The notes beneath the pieces are model-generated. The model did not search any database and was not told the DNA's origin. It was given only the letters and a program-made list of their open reading frames with translations. This document shows, piece after piece, positions 7,671 to 16,660 of a stretch of DNA of 41,522 nt (its first letter is position 1; every line of letters starts with the position of its first letter). Origin of the DNA: Opitutaceae bacterium (lineage in GTDB: Bacteria > Verrucomicrobiota > Verrucomicrobiia > Opitutales > Opitutaceae). A program made the translations under genes and the position numbers. The stretch spans positions 1 to 41,522 of the forward strand of contig SXSC01000158.1 in assembly GCA_005792355.1 (NCBI GenBank), in the 5' to 3' direction.

Positions 7671-8678
7671 ATGCGCCGCGCACTTTTCCCCCTCTGCCTC
7701 GCCCTCGCCCTGCACCTTCCCTCCCGCGCGGCGGAGACCACGGATCGCTTCAGCTTCGTCGCGTTCGGCTGCATGCCGTATGGCAGGGAAAACTTCGCCG
7801 CTTACGAACGCCTGCTCCTCGAGATCAGCCGGCAGCGACCGGCGTTTACCGTCCACTGCGGTGACACCAAGAGCGGCGGTGAGCCGCCCACCGACGCGTT
7901 TCTCGGGCAGGTGCGCACGTGGTTCGACACGATTGAAGGCGCGGTAATCTACACGCCCGGGGACAACGAGTGGACCGACGTGCACCGCACCAACAATGGC
8001 CAAGAGGATCCGCTCGGGTGGCTCGGGAAGATTCGGACGACCTATTTTTCCACGGAGCGCAGCCTGGGGCGCGCGCCGATTCCCCTCCGCACCCAGCGGC
8101 ACGATCCGGCGTACGCGAAGTTCGTCGAAAACGCCCGCTGGTCGCGCAGCGGCGTGGTGTTTGCCACGGTGCATGTCGTGGGCAGCAACAACAATAACCA
8201 GCCCGACGTGCCGGGCGCGGTGGCGGAGTTTCGCGAGCGCGATGCGGCCAATGCCGCGTGGGTCCGCGCGACGTTTGCGGAAGCCCGCACCACGCAGGCC
8301 GCGGGTGTGGCGCTGTTCTTTCAGGCGGAGCCCTTCAATGCGCTGGCAGCGGCGACCAAGGCCGGCCGCGAATCGGGCTTCACGCGTTTTCTTGCGACAG
8401 TCGAGGAAGAGTCGCGGGCCTTCGCCAAGCCGGTGCTCCTCGTCCACGCCGACGAACACCGCTACCGGCTCGAGCCGAAGGTGAAATTTCCCGGGAATGC
8501 CGCCCCACTCGACAACGTCACCCGGCTGGAGACGTTTGGCGCAAACGACATCCACGCCGTGCTCGTGGTCGTCGACCCGCAGTCGCCCCAAGTCTTCCTC
8601 TCCGGTCCGCTCATCGTGCCGTCCAACGCACTGCCGATGCTGCCGCGCCCGAAGCAGGCCCCGAAAGCGAAAAAGTAA
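7671..8678 (+). CDS. Secreted metallophosphoesterase-like protein
   Basis: A 335-residue protein with a signal peptide (MRRALFPLCLALALHLPSRA-AE), so exported. After it come blocks in the order expected for calcineurin-like phosphoesterases: FVAFGCMPYG in place of the first metal motif, VHCGDTKSGG (GD motif), YTPGDNEWTD (GNH/E-like motif), TVHVVGSNNNN, and LLVHADEHRYRLE near the C-terminus in place of the GHxH motif. Several metal ligands differ from the textbook set, so activity is uncertain. ATG 7671 starts exactly at the signal peptide; the frame is open further upstream but overlaps argJ. The gene is 55 bp after argJ and converges on the TonB-dependent receptor with 11 bp between the stop codons. 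Confidence 0.7.
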   Translation: MRRALFPLCLALALHLPSRAAETTDRFSFVAFGCMPYGRENFAAYERLLLEISRQRPAFTVHCGDTKSGGEPPTDAFLGQVRTWFDTIEGAVIYTPGDNEWTDVHRTNNGQEDPLGWLGKIRTTYFSTERSLGRAPIPLRTQRHDPAYAKFVENARWSRSGVVFATVHVVGSNNNNQPDVPGAVAEFRERDAANAAWVRATFAEARTTQAAGVALFFQAEPFNALAAATKAGRESGFTRFLATVEEESRAFAKPVLLVHADEHRYRLEPKVKFPGNAAPLDNVTRLETFGANDIHAVLVVVDPQSPQVFLSGPLIVPSNALPMLPRPKQAPKAKK

Positions 8679-8689
8679 CGCGAACCGGT

Positions 8690-11431
8690 TCAGAATCTCA
8701 CCGTGACCGCGAGGTCATACTGCGGCGGCATCACGTAGGTGTAACGATAAACCGCCGCGCCGCTGGCCAGCGTCGTGAAGCCCGTCTTGCGCGCCGCGCC
8801 GGTGTTCTCGAGATCGATGAGATGCTTTACCCCGGCGCGGACGCGGACCGTTTGGCCCCAGATCTTCTGGTCGCGCATCACATAAGCGCTGACACCATGA
8901 GTGGTCCCGCCGACCAGTTCGCGGCCGTTGCTGATGCCGAAGAGGTAGGAGTCGCGCCAGCTGCCGTTAAGGCCGAGGCGCACACCTTTGAACAGCGGTG
9001 AGGAATCGCGCTGAAACGTGTAGTCGAGAATCCAACTCGCCGACCACGGCGCGGCGCGCGCCCCCGAGGGCTTGGTGTTGAAATCACTCGAGTCCAGCAC
9101 CTCCCTGGCATCGGCGATCAGCGCGGGCGCCTCGTCGCCCCGCTTCACCGCCGCATCATAGAACGCGCGGAACGACGCAAAGTCGGGGCGCGTGACCACC
9201 GCGGTCTTGCCAATCGTGAAGCGCGCCTGGAGGCCCTTCACCGGCCGCGTCATGAGCGTGAGGTCGAAGCCCTTCGAGGTCTCGGTGGAGATCACGCTGC
9301 GAAACTGGTTCACATCGCGCCACGAGCGCAGATAACGCGGATCATCGGCGGTGATGTTGTTCGGGTTCATCAGATTCTCGACGTCGCCGCCGCTGAAACT
9401 CGACGGGGTCCAGCGAAACTCGACGTTCTGGCGGTCGATGTGGAAGACCCCGAGCGTAAATGTCACACGGTCGTTGAAAAGTCCGCCCTTGAGCCCGATT
9501 TCCTTGGTCACGCCGGAAATCGGGCCGAAGACCTTCAGGTCAAACGTCCGCGCGTCCTGCCAGCGGAAGGAGTCGGAATAGACCCCATAAAGATTGATGT
9601 CCGGCGTCACCACATAGGTGAGACCGGCGGTGTAACTCGTGTTGAAGAGATGGAGCGACGGATTCTCCACGTATTCCCCCGGCAGGGCATCGGCGCGGCT
9701 CGGCGGCGGAATGTCCTCCGCATACGCGCCAAATTTGCGCGTGCCCCTGTATTCATAAGTCCGATTCCAGTCCCAGCGCACCCCGACGAGCGACTGGATC
9801 CGCCCCTTGAAATAATTGCCGCTGGCGGAGACGGCGCCGGCGGAGGCCTGCCGCCATTCGGTGGCGTCGGCGGCGTTGCCGAACGAGAGCTGCCGGGCGG
9901 TGAAGTCATTCGTCGCCGGCAGCTGGGCGAGCGTGAAGCGATCGAACAACGCGCGGGAATAGAATTGCGGATCGTCGAGGTAGAGGCGGAACCGCACGCG
10001 GTCGTTGGTCTGGTTGACCGCGGTGACGAGGCCGTTCTCGAAACGCTTCACGTTGTAGAGCGCCTTGCGGTAGTTGTTGGTGAAGTCCTCGCGATACTCG
10101 ACGCTGCCGATGAACAACTGCTTCATCCAGGTGAACGGCTGCCAGGGCAGCACGGCGGTGCCCCGGAAGGCGTCCACGTCGTTGCCGAAGCGTTTCCAAT
10201 CGATGCCCGTGGTGTCGATGTAGGGGCGGCCGTTGACATCGAGACTGATCGTGCTGTTGAAGAAGTTGTCGTTGCGCAGGCCGTCCTGGTTTTGGTGGTT
10301 GTACGCGAACTCAAGTCCGAGCCGGCCGAGGCGCTGCTCGATCGTGACGGAGTAGGTGCTGAACGGCCGCGCCTGCCGGTCGAAGGAGCCGCGCAGGTTG
10401 TAATGCTTCGGCAAGCCGTTGACGCGTTTGGTGCCGACGATCGCGCCCGCCGCGTTGCGCATGGTCACGTCATGATGACCGCCCTCGAGGAGCGACAGCG
10501 ATCCGCCGGCCGCCCCGTTGGTCGAGCTGCGATCGGCCGCGGCCAGCGTCGACTGGTTGAACCACGCGCCGTCCGAGGTGTACCAGGGGCCGGCGCCGGT
10601 GAAACCGAGCGAACGGGCCGACTGCTCGCGCATGGTGATCCCGGAGAAGCCGCGGGCGTTCTCAAAATTGCCGCGCTCAACCTCGAGCCGGACCATGGTG
10701 CGCGTGAACGGCTGCCAGGTCAGCGCGAGGGTCTCGCCCGCCAGCTTGTATTCAGAGGCATCCTGAAACGTCTTCTCCGTGCGCCGCACGGCATTGATGC
10801 GCAGCGCCAGGCCTTCGCGCAATTTGCGGTTCAGGTCCAACTGCACGCGATACGCGCCCTCGCTCCCGTACTGGGCGAAGGCGGTGCCGAAATTCTTCAG
10901 CATGGCGCGCTTGGTGAAGACGGAGCCCTGTCCGCCCGGCTCGACATCGCCGAAGATGAGCGAATTGGAGCCCTTGCCGAAATCGATCCGCTCGACGTTG
11001 TAGGTGTCGGTCGGCACGTACCAGCGGAAATAGTTGCGCGAAACGTTGAAGCGCTGCGACAGCCCGCGAAACGAAAAATTATCGGTCTGGTTGTCGTTCT
11101 CCATCGTCGGTGCCGCGTAGACGTTGGCCACGAAGCGTGTGACTTCATCGGCGGTGTTGAGCCCGAGGTCCTCGATGAAATCGGCGGTGATGGCGTCGAT
11201 GTTCACCGGCACATCCTTCAGCGCCTGCTTGGTGCGCGTGGCGGAGAGGGTGTCGTTGGCGGACCAGCCGGTCTCGCGCTCGGTGGAGATGATGAAGGGC
11301 GAGAGCTGGACTGTCTCGTCACTGGCGGGAGCCGGCGCCGGCACCGCCGCGGCCGCGCGGGCGGGTGAAAGTGCGAGCCAGAGCGAAAGCCACCGGGCGA
11401 GCCGGCGGAGGGGAAACGACCTGTGCTTCAT
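8690..11431 (-). CDS. TonB-dependent outer-membrane receptor
   Basis: A 913-residue outer-membrane active transporter. Residues 1-29 or so form a signal peptide (SFPLRRLARWLSLWLALSPARAAAA). A TonB-box-like stretch ETVQLSPFII lies at about 39-48. A plug domain follows (roughly 55-190: ATRTKQALKDVPVNIDAIT, NFSFRGL, VERIDFGKGSNSLIFGDVEPGGQ), then a long series of amphipathic strands ending in the C-terminal aromatic VRF. It lacks an N-terminal carboxypeptidase-like or secretin domain. The substrate is not identifiable; siderophore-type and carbohydrate-type receptors both have this layout. ATG 11429-11431 sits at the signal peptide. The upstream 320-bp spacer holds one copy of the AT-core palindrome. 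No TonB/ExbB genes are nearby. Confidence 0.9.
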   Translation of the reverse strand: MKHRSFPLRRLARWLSLWLALSPARAAAAVPAPAPASDETVQLSPFIISTERETGWSANDTLSATRTKQALKDVPVNIDAITADFIEDLGLNTADEVTRFVANVYAAPTMENDNQTDNFSFRGLSQRFNVSRNYFRWYVPTDTYNVERIDFGKGSNSLIFGDVEPGGQGSVFTKRAMLKNFGTAFAQYGSEGAYRVQLDLNRKLREGLALRINAVRRTEKTFQDASEYKLAGETLALTWQPFTRTMVRLEVERGNFENARGFSGITMREQSARSLGFTGAGPWYTSDGAWFNQSTLAAADRSSTNGAAGGSLSLLEGGHHDVTMRNAAGAIVGTKRVNGLPKHYNLRGSFDRQARPFSTYSVTIEQRLGRLGLEFAYNHQNQDGLRNDNFFNSTISLDVNGRPYIDTTGIDWKRFGNDVDAFRGTAVLPWQPFTWMKQLFIGSVEYREDFTNNYRKALYNVKRFENGLVTAVNQTNDRVRFRLYLDDPQFYSRALFDRFTLAQLPATNDFTARQLSFGNAADATEWRQASAGAVSASGNYFKGRIQSLVGVRWDWNRTYEYRGTRKFGAYAEDIPPPSRADALPGEYVENPSLHLFNTSYTAGLTYVVTPDINLYGVYSDSFRWQDARTFDLKVFGPISGVTKEIGLKGGLFNDRVTFTLGVFHIDRQNVEFRWTPSSFSGGDVENLMNPNNITADDPRYLRSWRDVNQFRSVISTETSKGFDLTLMTRPVKGLQARFTIGKTAVVTRPDFASFRAFYDAAVKRGDEAPALIADAREVLDSSDFNTKPSGARAAPWSASWILDYTFQRDSSPLFKGVRLGLNGSWRDSYLFGISNGRELVGGTTHGVSAYVMRDQKIWGQTVRVRAGVKHLIDLENTGAARKTGFTTLASGAAVYRYTYVMPPQYDLAVTVRF

Positions 11432-11750
11432 GGCGGTACGGACTTGACGACCCTGAGCGCGGGAGGTTTCTGGGATTCGCTCCTGGCGCGTGATTTTCCT
11501 GCGGGCAGGAACCCGACCGGCGAAAAGCAGGCGCGCCACCACCTCGATCCGCGGCCGAGCGCGGGCACCGCATCCGCGCGCGGCCAAAGGCGGTCAATCG
11601 GAGAGGCGCTTGCCGAAGCGCCCGAAACCGCCGGCCAACCCGCGCAACGTTCACCGCCGCCCCAGCACGGCCCCGCCCGCCCCCCGCAACATGTAACGTA
11701 ATACGTTACATGTTCCGGGCGCGCCGCGGGGTGGAACAACCGCCGCCGCC
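11432..11750. other. Spacer upstream of the TonB receptor
   Basis: These 319 bp separate the receptor start from the SGNH hydrolase stop, both on the minus strand. The stretch is very GC-rich apart from the AT-core palindrome at 11688-11714, which lies about 260 bp upstream of the receptor and 36 bp past the hydrolase stop. No convincing gene or promoter boxes are seen. Confidence 0.4.
11688..11714. repeat. AT-core palindrome, copy 1
   Basis: A 27-bp perfect palindrome around a central A, each half being AACATGTAACGTA or its inverse. It shares its core with four further copies at 22899-23622, about 11 kb away. Unlike copies 2, 4 and 5 its stem does not extend further into the flanks. Confidence 0.85.
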
Positions 11751-12458
11751 TTACCGCTTCGCGCCGAACTCCACCTCGCGCCACACCCGCTCGAGCACCG
11801 GCTTGATGATCGCGGTGAAAGCCTCGTACGCGGGCGGATGGAAGTGAAGCTTGTCGACCCGATAGAGATCGAGCCGCGGGTGCCCGTGCGCATCGACGAG
11901 CGCCGGGTTGATGTCGATAAACGTCCGTTGCGGCGTCGCGGCGCAATACGCCCGCGCGAGGGCGTTGTAGTGATCAACCTGCTCCCAACGTTCCACCCGA
12001 TCAGGTGAACGCGTGGCCGTCACATAAATGAGACGCGTCCCCGGCAACGCGGCTCGCACGCGCTCGGAAAACTCCCGGAAACGCCCAAAGATCACATCTG
12101 ACGCGTCCGCGGGCGTCGCCTTCAGGTCGTTGCTCCCACAGTAATAGACGATGACCTTCGGCGCGTAGGGCAAAATGACCTGATCGAAACGCGCGAGCTG
12201 GTCGCCCGTGCGCGAACCACCGAACGCGCGGTTGAGCACCGGCAACGGCGCCATCATCTCGGCGACATTCGTCCACTGTCGGAAAATACTGCTGCCCACG
12301 AACAGGATGCCGCCCTTGACCGGCGGCTGCGCGCGGTCGGCCTCGGCAAACGCCTTGAACGACGGCTCGTATTGGGCCCAACGCTTGGCCGCATCGTCCG
12401 CGGCGGGAGCGATCCCCGGCAGGAAAAGAAACAGGAGACTGGCACGGAGGTTTTTCAT
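11751..12458 (-). CDS. Secreted SGNH/GDSL-family hydrolase
   Basis: A 235-residue hydrolase with a signal peptide (MKNLRASLLFLFLPGIAPAA), so periplasmic or secreted. The SGNH blocks are all present: ILFVGSSIF (catalytic Ser, about residue 57), NRAFGGSRTGD (oxyanion Gly), VIVYYCGSNDL (oxyanion Asn) and VDKLHFHPPAY with the catalytic Asp and His. Members of this group are esterases or deacetylases acting on sugars or lipids; the substrate here is unknown. The ATG (12456-12458) overlaps the stop of the upstream carrier gene in an ATGA arrangement, so it is translationally coupled as the last gene of the malonate-type operon. Why an exported esterase sits in that operon is not clear. It might release malonyl or acyl groups from extracellular conjugates. 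Confidence 0.88.
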   Translation of the reverse strand: MKNLRASLLFLFLPGIAPAADDAAKRWAQYEPSFKAFAEADRAQPPVKGGILFVGSSIFRQWTNVAEMMAPLPVLNRAFGGSRTGDQLARFDQVILPYAPKVIVYYCGSNDLKATPADASDVIFGRFREFSERVRAALPGTRLIYVTATRSPDRVERWEQVDHYNALARAYCAATPQRTFIDINPALVDAHGHPRLDLYRVDKLHFHPPAYEAFTAIIKPVLERVWREVEFGAKR

Positions 12459-13699
12459 GTGGCGAAAAAGCGGATGAAGAGCTGGCAGAAAAGTGCACCG
12501 ACGACCGTCATCGACAAGCCCCAGATCAGCATGCGGCGGAAAAGCACGCGCTCGTCCTCGCCTTCCGGCCGCGCCGCAATCGCCAGCGCCCCGATGGTGG
12601 AGAGGGGCGACACGTCGACGATGGCCGCCCCGACGTTGATGCTGAGCGCGACCTGCAGGGCGTCGCCGCCGCCGAGTTTTTCGATGAAACCAGGCACCGC
12701 CGGCAGAAACGCCGGATAAACGACGCCCGAGGTGGAGCTGTACGTCGAAATGATCCCGGTGAAAAATGCCATCGCGCCATTCGCGGTGGCGGGAGTCGCA
12801 ACCTTGGCGAGCAGCGTCGTGAAAATATCCATGCCGCCCGTTTTCTCCAACACGCCGATCAGCACGCTTACGCCGCAGACCGTCACGATTACCGACCACG
12901 GAATGGTCGCAAATGCCGGCGGGTCCTCAAGCGCACCGGCGACGATCAGCAGCGAAGCCGCCGCAAAGGCCGACAAGCCGGGGTGCAGCTTGAATCCGAC
13001 GACTCCGATCACCCAGAGCGCGAGCACGCCGAGCGAAAACCACTGCCGGCCCGACAACGGCGGCGGAGCCGCCTCCGCCCCGGCCCGCTCCGCCCGCCAG
13101 AGCGCGAGCCCGCCAAAGAGAAAAAACGCGCCAATCGACACCACGGTATGCGCGGCAAAATTCGCCGCGAACACCTGCCAGTCGTGCTGCGGCAGACCGG
13201 CCTTGTGCATCTGCGCCTGCACGATTAACCCGACCGAACTGATGGGCGAAAGATTCCCGGCGTTGCCGCCGTTGCTGACCATCAGCGCGGTGAGAAACGC
13301 CGGCACGCCCGCGCGATGGCCGATCCCCATCGCCAGTGGCGCAATCAACGCCGTCGAAGCAATCGCCCCCGGTCCGAGCGATGAGATGATGCCCGCCAGC
13401 ACAAAGAACACCCCGGGCAGCAGCACCGCGCGCCCGCCGCACAACTGGACCGCGCGCTGCGCGAGGGCGCCAAGCGTACCGTTGCGCTGCACGACGCCGA
13501 AGAGCAGCGTCACTCCCACCAGCGTGAGAAAAAGCGACGAGGGAAACACGGCCATCAGCGCCTCGGCCTTCCAGCCCGCGGCAAACATCGCGATCGGCCA
13601 CGCCAGCCCCACCGCCAAAATGCCGATGTTGATCCGCGCGGTAAGACTGAATCCCATCACCATGACGAGCGCGACCAGCGAGAGGACCGCCGGGCTCAT
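12455..13699 (-). CDS. MatC-like malonate/dicarboxylate carrier
   Basis: A 414-residue integral membrane protein with about 10-12 hydrophobic segments. The N-terminal half reads like the MatC N-terminal domain: INIGILAVGLAWPIAMFAAG, FPSSLFLTLVGVTLLFGVVQRNGTL, GGRAVLLPGVFFVLAGI and a SNGGNAGNLSPISSVG loop corresponding to the Ser-Pro-(I)-Ser signature of the family. It likely imports malonate or a similar dicarboxylate through the inner membrane. It overlaps the acyl-CoA synthetase gene upstream (ATGA at 13696-13699) and the SGNH gene downstream (ATGA at 12455-12458). The pairing with a MatB-like ligase is the best support for malonate; a C4-dicarboxylate remains possible. Confidence 0.8.
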   Translation of the reverse strand: MSPAVLSLVALVMVMGFSLTARINIGILAVGLAWPIAMFAAGWKAEALMAVFPSSLFLTLVGVTLLFGVVQRNGTLGALAQRAVQLCGGRAVLLPGVFFVLAGIISSLGPGAIASTALIAPLAMGIGHRAGVPAFLTALMVSNGGNAGNLSPISSVGLIVQAQMHKAGLPQHDWQVFAANFAAHTVVSIGAFFLFGGLALWRAERAGAEAAPPPLSGRQWFSLGVLALWVIGVVGFKLHPGLSAFAAASLLIVAGALEDPPAFATIPWSVIVTVCGVSVLIGVLEKTGGMDIFTTLLAKVATPATANGAMAFFTGIISTYSSTSGVVYPAFLPAVPGFIEKLGGGDALQVALSINVGAAIVDVSPLSTIGALAIAARPEGEDERVLFRRMLIWGLSMTVVGALFCQLFIRFFAT

Positions 13700-15168
13700 G
13701 GTCGCGGCAGCAGATGCTTCTGCACCTTGCCGAGCGCCGTGCGCGGCAGCGCCTCGACGCGCACGAATGCCCGCGGTTGCTTGAACGACGCCAGCTGCGT
13801 GCGCAGATGCGCCACTGTCGCCACCTCGTCGAACTTGGCCGCGTCGACCGCGACATACGCCACCGGCACTTCCCCACGCACGGGATCGGGCGCGCCGATC
13901 ACCGCCGCCTCCCGCACGCCGGCCTGTTCCAGAAGCAGTTCCTCGATTTCACGCGGATAGATGTTGAAGCCTCCGGAGATGATTAGATCGCTGCGGCGGC
14001 CTTGCAGCGTGATGTAGCCGTCGCCCGCGCGCACGCCGATGTCGCCGGTGCGGAACCACCCGTCGCACCACGCCGCGGCGGTGGCCTCGGGGCGCTGCCA
14101 GTAACCCGAGCAGACGTTGGGCCCCTTGACCCAAAGCTCACCCGGCGTGCCCTCGGCCACGGGTGCTCCGGCCGGATCGCAGATTTTCACGGCGACGTGC
14201 GCAAGCGGCAGACCCACCGTGCCGGGACGGCGTTCGCCGGCGTAGGGGTTGCCCACATTCATCAGCGTCTCGGTCATCCCGTAGCGCTCCAAAATCACGG
14301 AGCCGTAGAGCTGGCGGAATTTCTCGTGCACCTCGGCGGGCAGCGGGGCCGAACCGGAGACCGCGAGGCGCAGGCGCGCGCCGATCGCCCGCGCCTGCTC
14401 CGGCGGCAATTCGAGCAGACGCACAAACATCGCCGGCACGCCAAAAAAAACCGTCGGCCGATAGTCGTCGAACCACTCGGCCGCCTTCGCAGACTCGAAG
14501 CGCTCGGTGAGCCGCAGGTGGCAACCGCTGATCAGCCAGCAGTGAATGCCATTGGCAAGGCCGTGCACATGGAAGAGCGGCAACGTGGCGAGATAGCGAT
14601 CCTCCCCGGTGAACCGCCACTCCGCGGCGAGCGTCGCGCCGTTGGCGGCAAAATTCCCCTGCGTCAGCACCGCGCCCTTCGAGGCGCCGGTCGTACCCGA
14701 GGTGTAGATGAGCGAGAGCGGCGTGTCCGCGCCGCACGGTTCCGCGATCCGTACCGCGGGTTTCGCCGCCGCGTCCGCGGTCAGCTCGTCAACCTCCCAG
14801 TGGGTGGCCCCGGTCGGGAGGAAGCCCGCCATGTCGCGCGACGTGACGACGGCGGTCGGGGAAGAGTCGGCGAGGATATGCTTCAGCTCGCGTTCGCGGT
14901 AAAGCACGTTAACGGGTACGATCACGAGACCGAGCTTCACGCCCGCGAGCCAGAGATCGATCACCTCTGGCCGGTTTTGCAGGAAGAACGCGAGCCGGTC
15001 GCCGCGTTTGAGCCCGCGGGCGCGGAGGGCATGGGCGACGCGGTTGGAGCGCGCCTCGAAATCGCCGAACTTCAGGAAGAGGCGGGACGCACCGGCACGA
15101 TCGAACTCGAAGGCTGGCTTTTCAGCGCGGCCGAGGAGCGAGGAATCCAGAAGCGGGAGAAGGGACAT
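13696..15168 (-). CDS. Malonyl-CoA synthetase-like acyl-CoA ligase
   Basis: A 490-residue member of the AMP-forming adenylate superfamily. Motifs in order are YTSGTTGASKGAVLT (P-loop-like A3), LPLFHVHGLANG, SGSAPLPAE, ERYGMTE (A5), GWFRTGD (A7), GRRSDLIISGGFNIYPREIE (A8 hinge) and RTALGKVQK with the C-terminal catalytic Lys. The block AEWRFTGEDRYLATLPLFHVHG closely resembles MatB malonyl-CoA synthetases, and the next gene is a MatC-like carrier, so malonate to malonyl-CoA is the favoured reaction. A methylmalonate or medium-chain acid ligase cannot be excluded. It is the first gene of the overlapping minus-strand operon; its promoter should lie in the 175 bp upstream. No matA-type decarboxylase is visible, so malonyl-CoA may feed fatty-acid synthesis. 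Confidence 0.82.
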   Translation of the reverse strand: MSLLPLLDSSLLGRAEKPAFEFDRAGASRLFLKFGDFEARSNRVAHALRARGLKRGDRLAFFLQNRPEVIDLWLAGVKLGLVIVPVNVLYRERELKHILADSSPTAVVTSRDMAGFLPTGATHWEVDELTADAAAKPAVRIAEPCGADTPLSLIYTSGTTGASKGAVLTQGNFAANGATLAAEWRFTGEDRYLATLPLFHVHGLANGIHCWLISGCHLRLTERFESAKAAEWFDDYRPTVFFGVPAMFVRLLELPPEQARAIGARLRLAVSGSAPLPAEVHEKFRQLYGSVILERYGMTETLMNVGNPYAGERRPGTVGLPLAHVAVKICDPAGAPVAEGTPGELWVKGPNVCSGYWQRPEATAAAWCDGWFRTGDIGVRAGDGYITLQGRRSDLIISGGFNIYPREIEELLLEQAGVREAAVIGAPDPVRGEVPVAYVAVDAAKFDEVATVAHLRTQLASFKQPRAFVRVEALPRTALGKVQKHLLPRP

Positions 15169-15343
15169 CTGATAGCGGGAGAAGGGACGAAGCCGGAGGA
15201 ATCAAAGCCGAGGGTTGATGCTCAGAAAACGGTCCTGCTCGACCGCGCAAAAATGCTGATGACCGGCACCAACGCGATTCAGATCGCACCAAAATTGCGG
15301 CGATTTTCGTTTCGCGGCCGCCCCTCCCGGGGCATCGGCCCGG

Positions 15344-16660
15344 CTACTTCACCGGAATCCGGTAAAGGTACGCGTCCGACGTCCAATCGCGAACGCCGGA
15401 TTTCGAATGCTGAAACAGCCGGCTGAGATTCAGCACGATCTCGCCGGTCCCGCGGTCCTCCCGCGCGGAGAAATTCGAAAACGCAATCAGCTCGCTGTCA
15501 CCGGTGCGGCGGTCGTCGACGACCCGCACCGATTCGCGTCGCAACCGGCCCGAGCGCACGTCGACCTCCCCCACCACGAACGGATACCGCGGCTGGTTCC
15601 CGGTGGGATTCAGCGGCACGATGTTGCCGAGCCAGAAAAGCCGGCCCGAAGAATGCGGCACGAGCTGCGAGCACGAACTCGGCGAGAAAAAGTCGCCGCC
15701 GTCCGCAAAGGTCCAGGGTCGGGGCCCCGTCCACGTGCGACCTTGATCATTCGAGTAGGCGACCCAGCGACGACCCGGGAGCGTTGGCCGGTTGCCGTTG
15801 GACCCGCGCAGGACGGCCAGAATCCGTCCATCGGCCAACGACGCGAAGGTCGGCTCGTCCAGGCCGCGCGTCGAGCGGGCCGGGTCGGCTTGGATTAGCG
15901 TGGAAAGTTCCCAGTCGATTTTTCCGTCCGCCCGCCAGCGACCGCGCAACGCGGCGGCGTCGGAGTACGTGTAGCCGCCGCCAGGATTGTGATACGTGCC
16001 CTCGGGGCCGAGCGGCGTGATGATGACCGGCACCAGCAGCGTGCCGTCGGCGAGCACGATTGGCACCGAGGCGAGGTCCCCGACCATCACACAGTTTTTC
16101 CCAATCCACACGCCGGGCAGCGGATGCCGGGCTGAAAACTCCGCGCCCAGTTGGATCACCTGTTCGGTGACCGGCCAGGTTCGGCCGCCGTCCTCCGACA
16201 CGCTGTAGCAAACATACCACTGCCGCATGCCCTCGAGCGGTTCATCCGTGGGCAACAAGCCCTCGATGTGAAACCGCACAAATCGTCCGGTCGTCGGGTC
16301 GGCCACTCCGCCCCGGAGTGCACGGCGAAACTTGCCGCCGGCGCGAGGTTCGAGTGTCGGAAACTCGGTGGCTGCGGACCAGGTCCGGCCGTTGTCGCGC
16401 GAGTGCCGGAGTAAGGCGACGTCGATGGTGTCGGAACGGGACATGAGCTGGTGCATCGAGAGCAAATCGGTGCCGGCGGGCTGCGTGTAATAGGTCGCCG
16501 CGAGCACGGCCGTGCCGGGCGTGGGCGAGGCGAGAAACAACTCGCGCTGGACCTCGGCAGCTCCCGCCGACGTCACAATCGCCGCGAGCCAAAACGCCGC
16601 GCCCGGCGTAACACCAAAGGACGGCCGGTGAGGCAGGCGGAGTTGAGACGCGGAGGTCAT
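15344..16660 (-). CDS. Secreted sialidase-like (BNR repeat) protein
   Basis: A 438-residue exported protein of the sialidase / neuraminidase superfamily (six-bladed propeller). Three Asp-box repeats are visible: SRDNGRTWS, SEDGGRTWP and SNDQGRTWT, plus RGLDEPTFASLADGRILAVLRGSNG, in the place where exo-sialidases carry an acidic residue and an Arg. A signal peptide (GAAFWLAAIVTSAGAA) fits a start at 16658-16660; an ATG 63 bp further upstream gives a longer, double-hydrophobic leader and is less likely. Many verrucomicrobial members of this fold are annotated as exo-alpha-sialidase without proof. The full Arg triad cannot be assigned by eye, so substrate specificity is open. It is on the same strand as matB but 175 bp upstream of it, and divergent from the DUF1080 gene. 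Confidence 0.8.
   Translation of the reverse strand: MTSASQLRLPHRPSFGVTPGAAFWLAAIVTSAGAAEVQRELFLASPTPGTAVLAATYYTQPAGTDLLSMHQLMSRSDTIDVALLRHSRDNGRTWSAATEFPTLEPRAGGKFRRALRGGVADPTTGRFVRFHIEGLLPTDEPLEGMRQWYVCYSVSEDGGRTWPVTEQVIQLGAEFSARHPLPGVWIGKNCVMVGDLASVPIVLADGTLLVPVIITPLGPEGTYHNPGGGYTYSDAAALRGRWRADGKIDWELSTLIQADPARSTRGLDEPTFASLADGRILAVLRGSNGNRPTLPGRRWVAYSNDQGRTWTGPRPWTFADGGDFFSPSSCSQLVPHSSGRLFWLGNIVPLNPTGNQPRYPFVVGEVDVRSGRLRRESVRVVDDRRTGDSELIAFSNFSAREDRGTGEIVLNLSRLFQHSKSGVRDWTSDAYLYRIPVK

Noticed and set aside
6293..7774. Minus-strand open frame of 493 codons over argJ
   Set aside because: It is the mirror of argJ, which has its cleavage motif and full length on the plus strand.
9440..11368. 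Long plus-strand open frame (642 codons) opposite the TonB receptor
   Set aside because: It is an antisense shadow typical of GC-rich coding DNA; its translation is Arg/Gly/Glu/Ala-rich without any domain, whereas the minus strand gives a full receptor.
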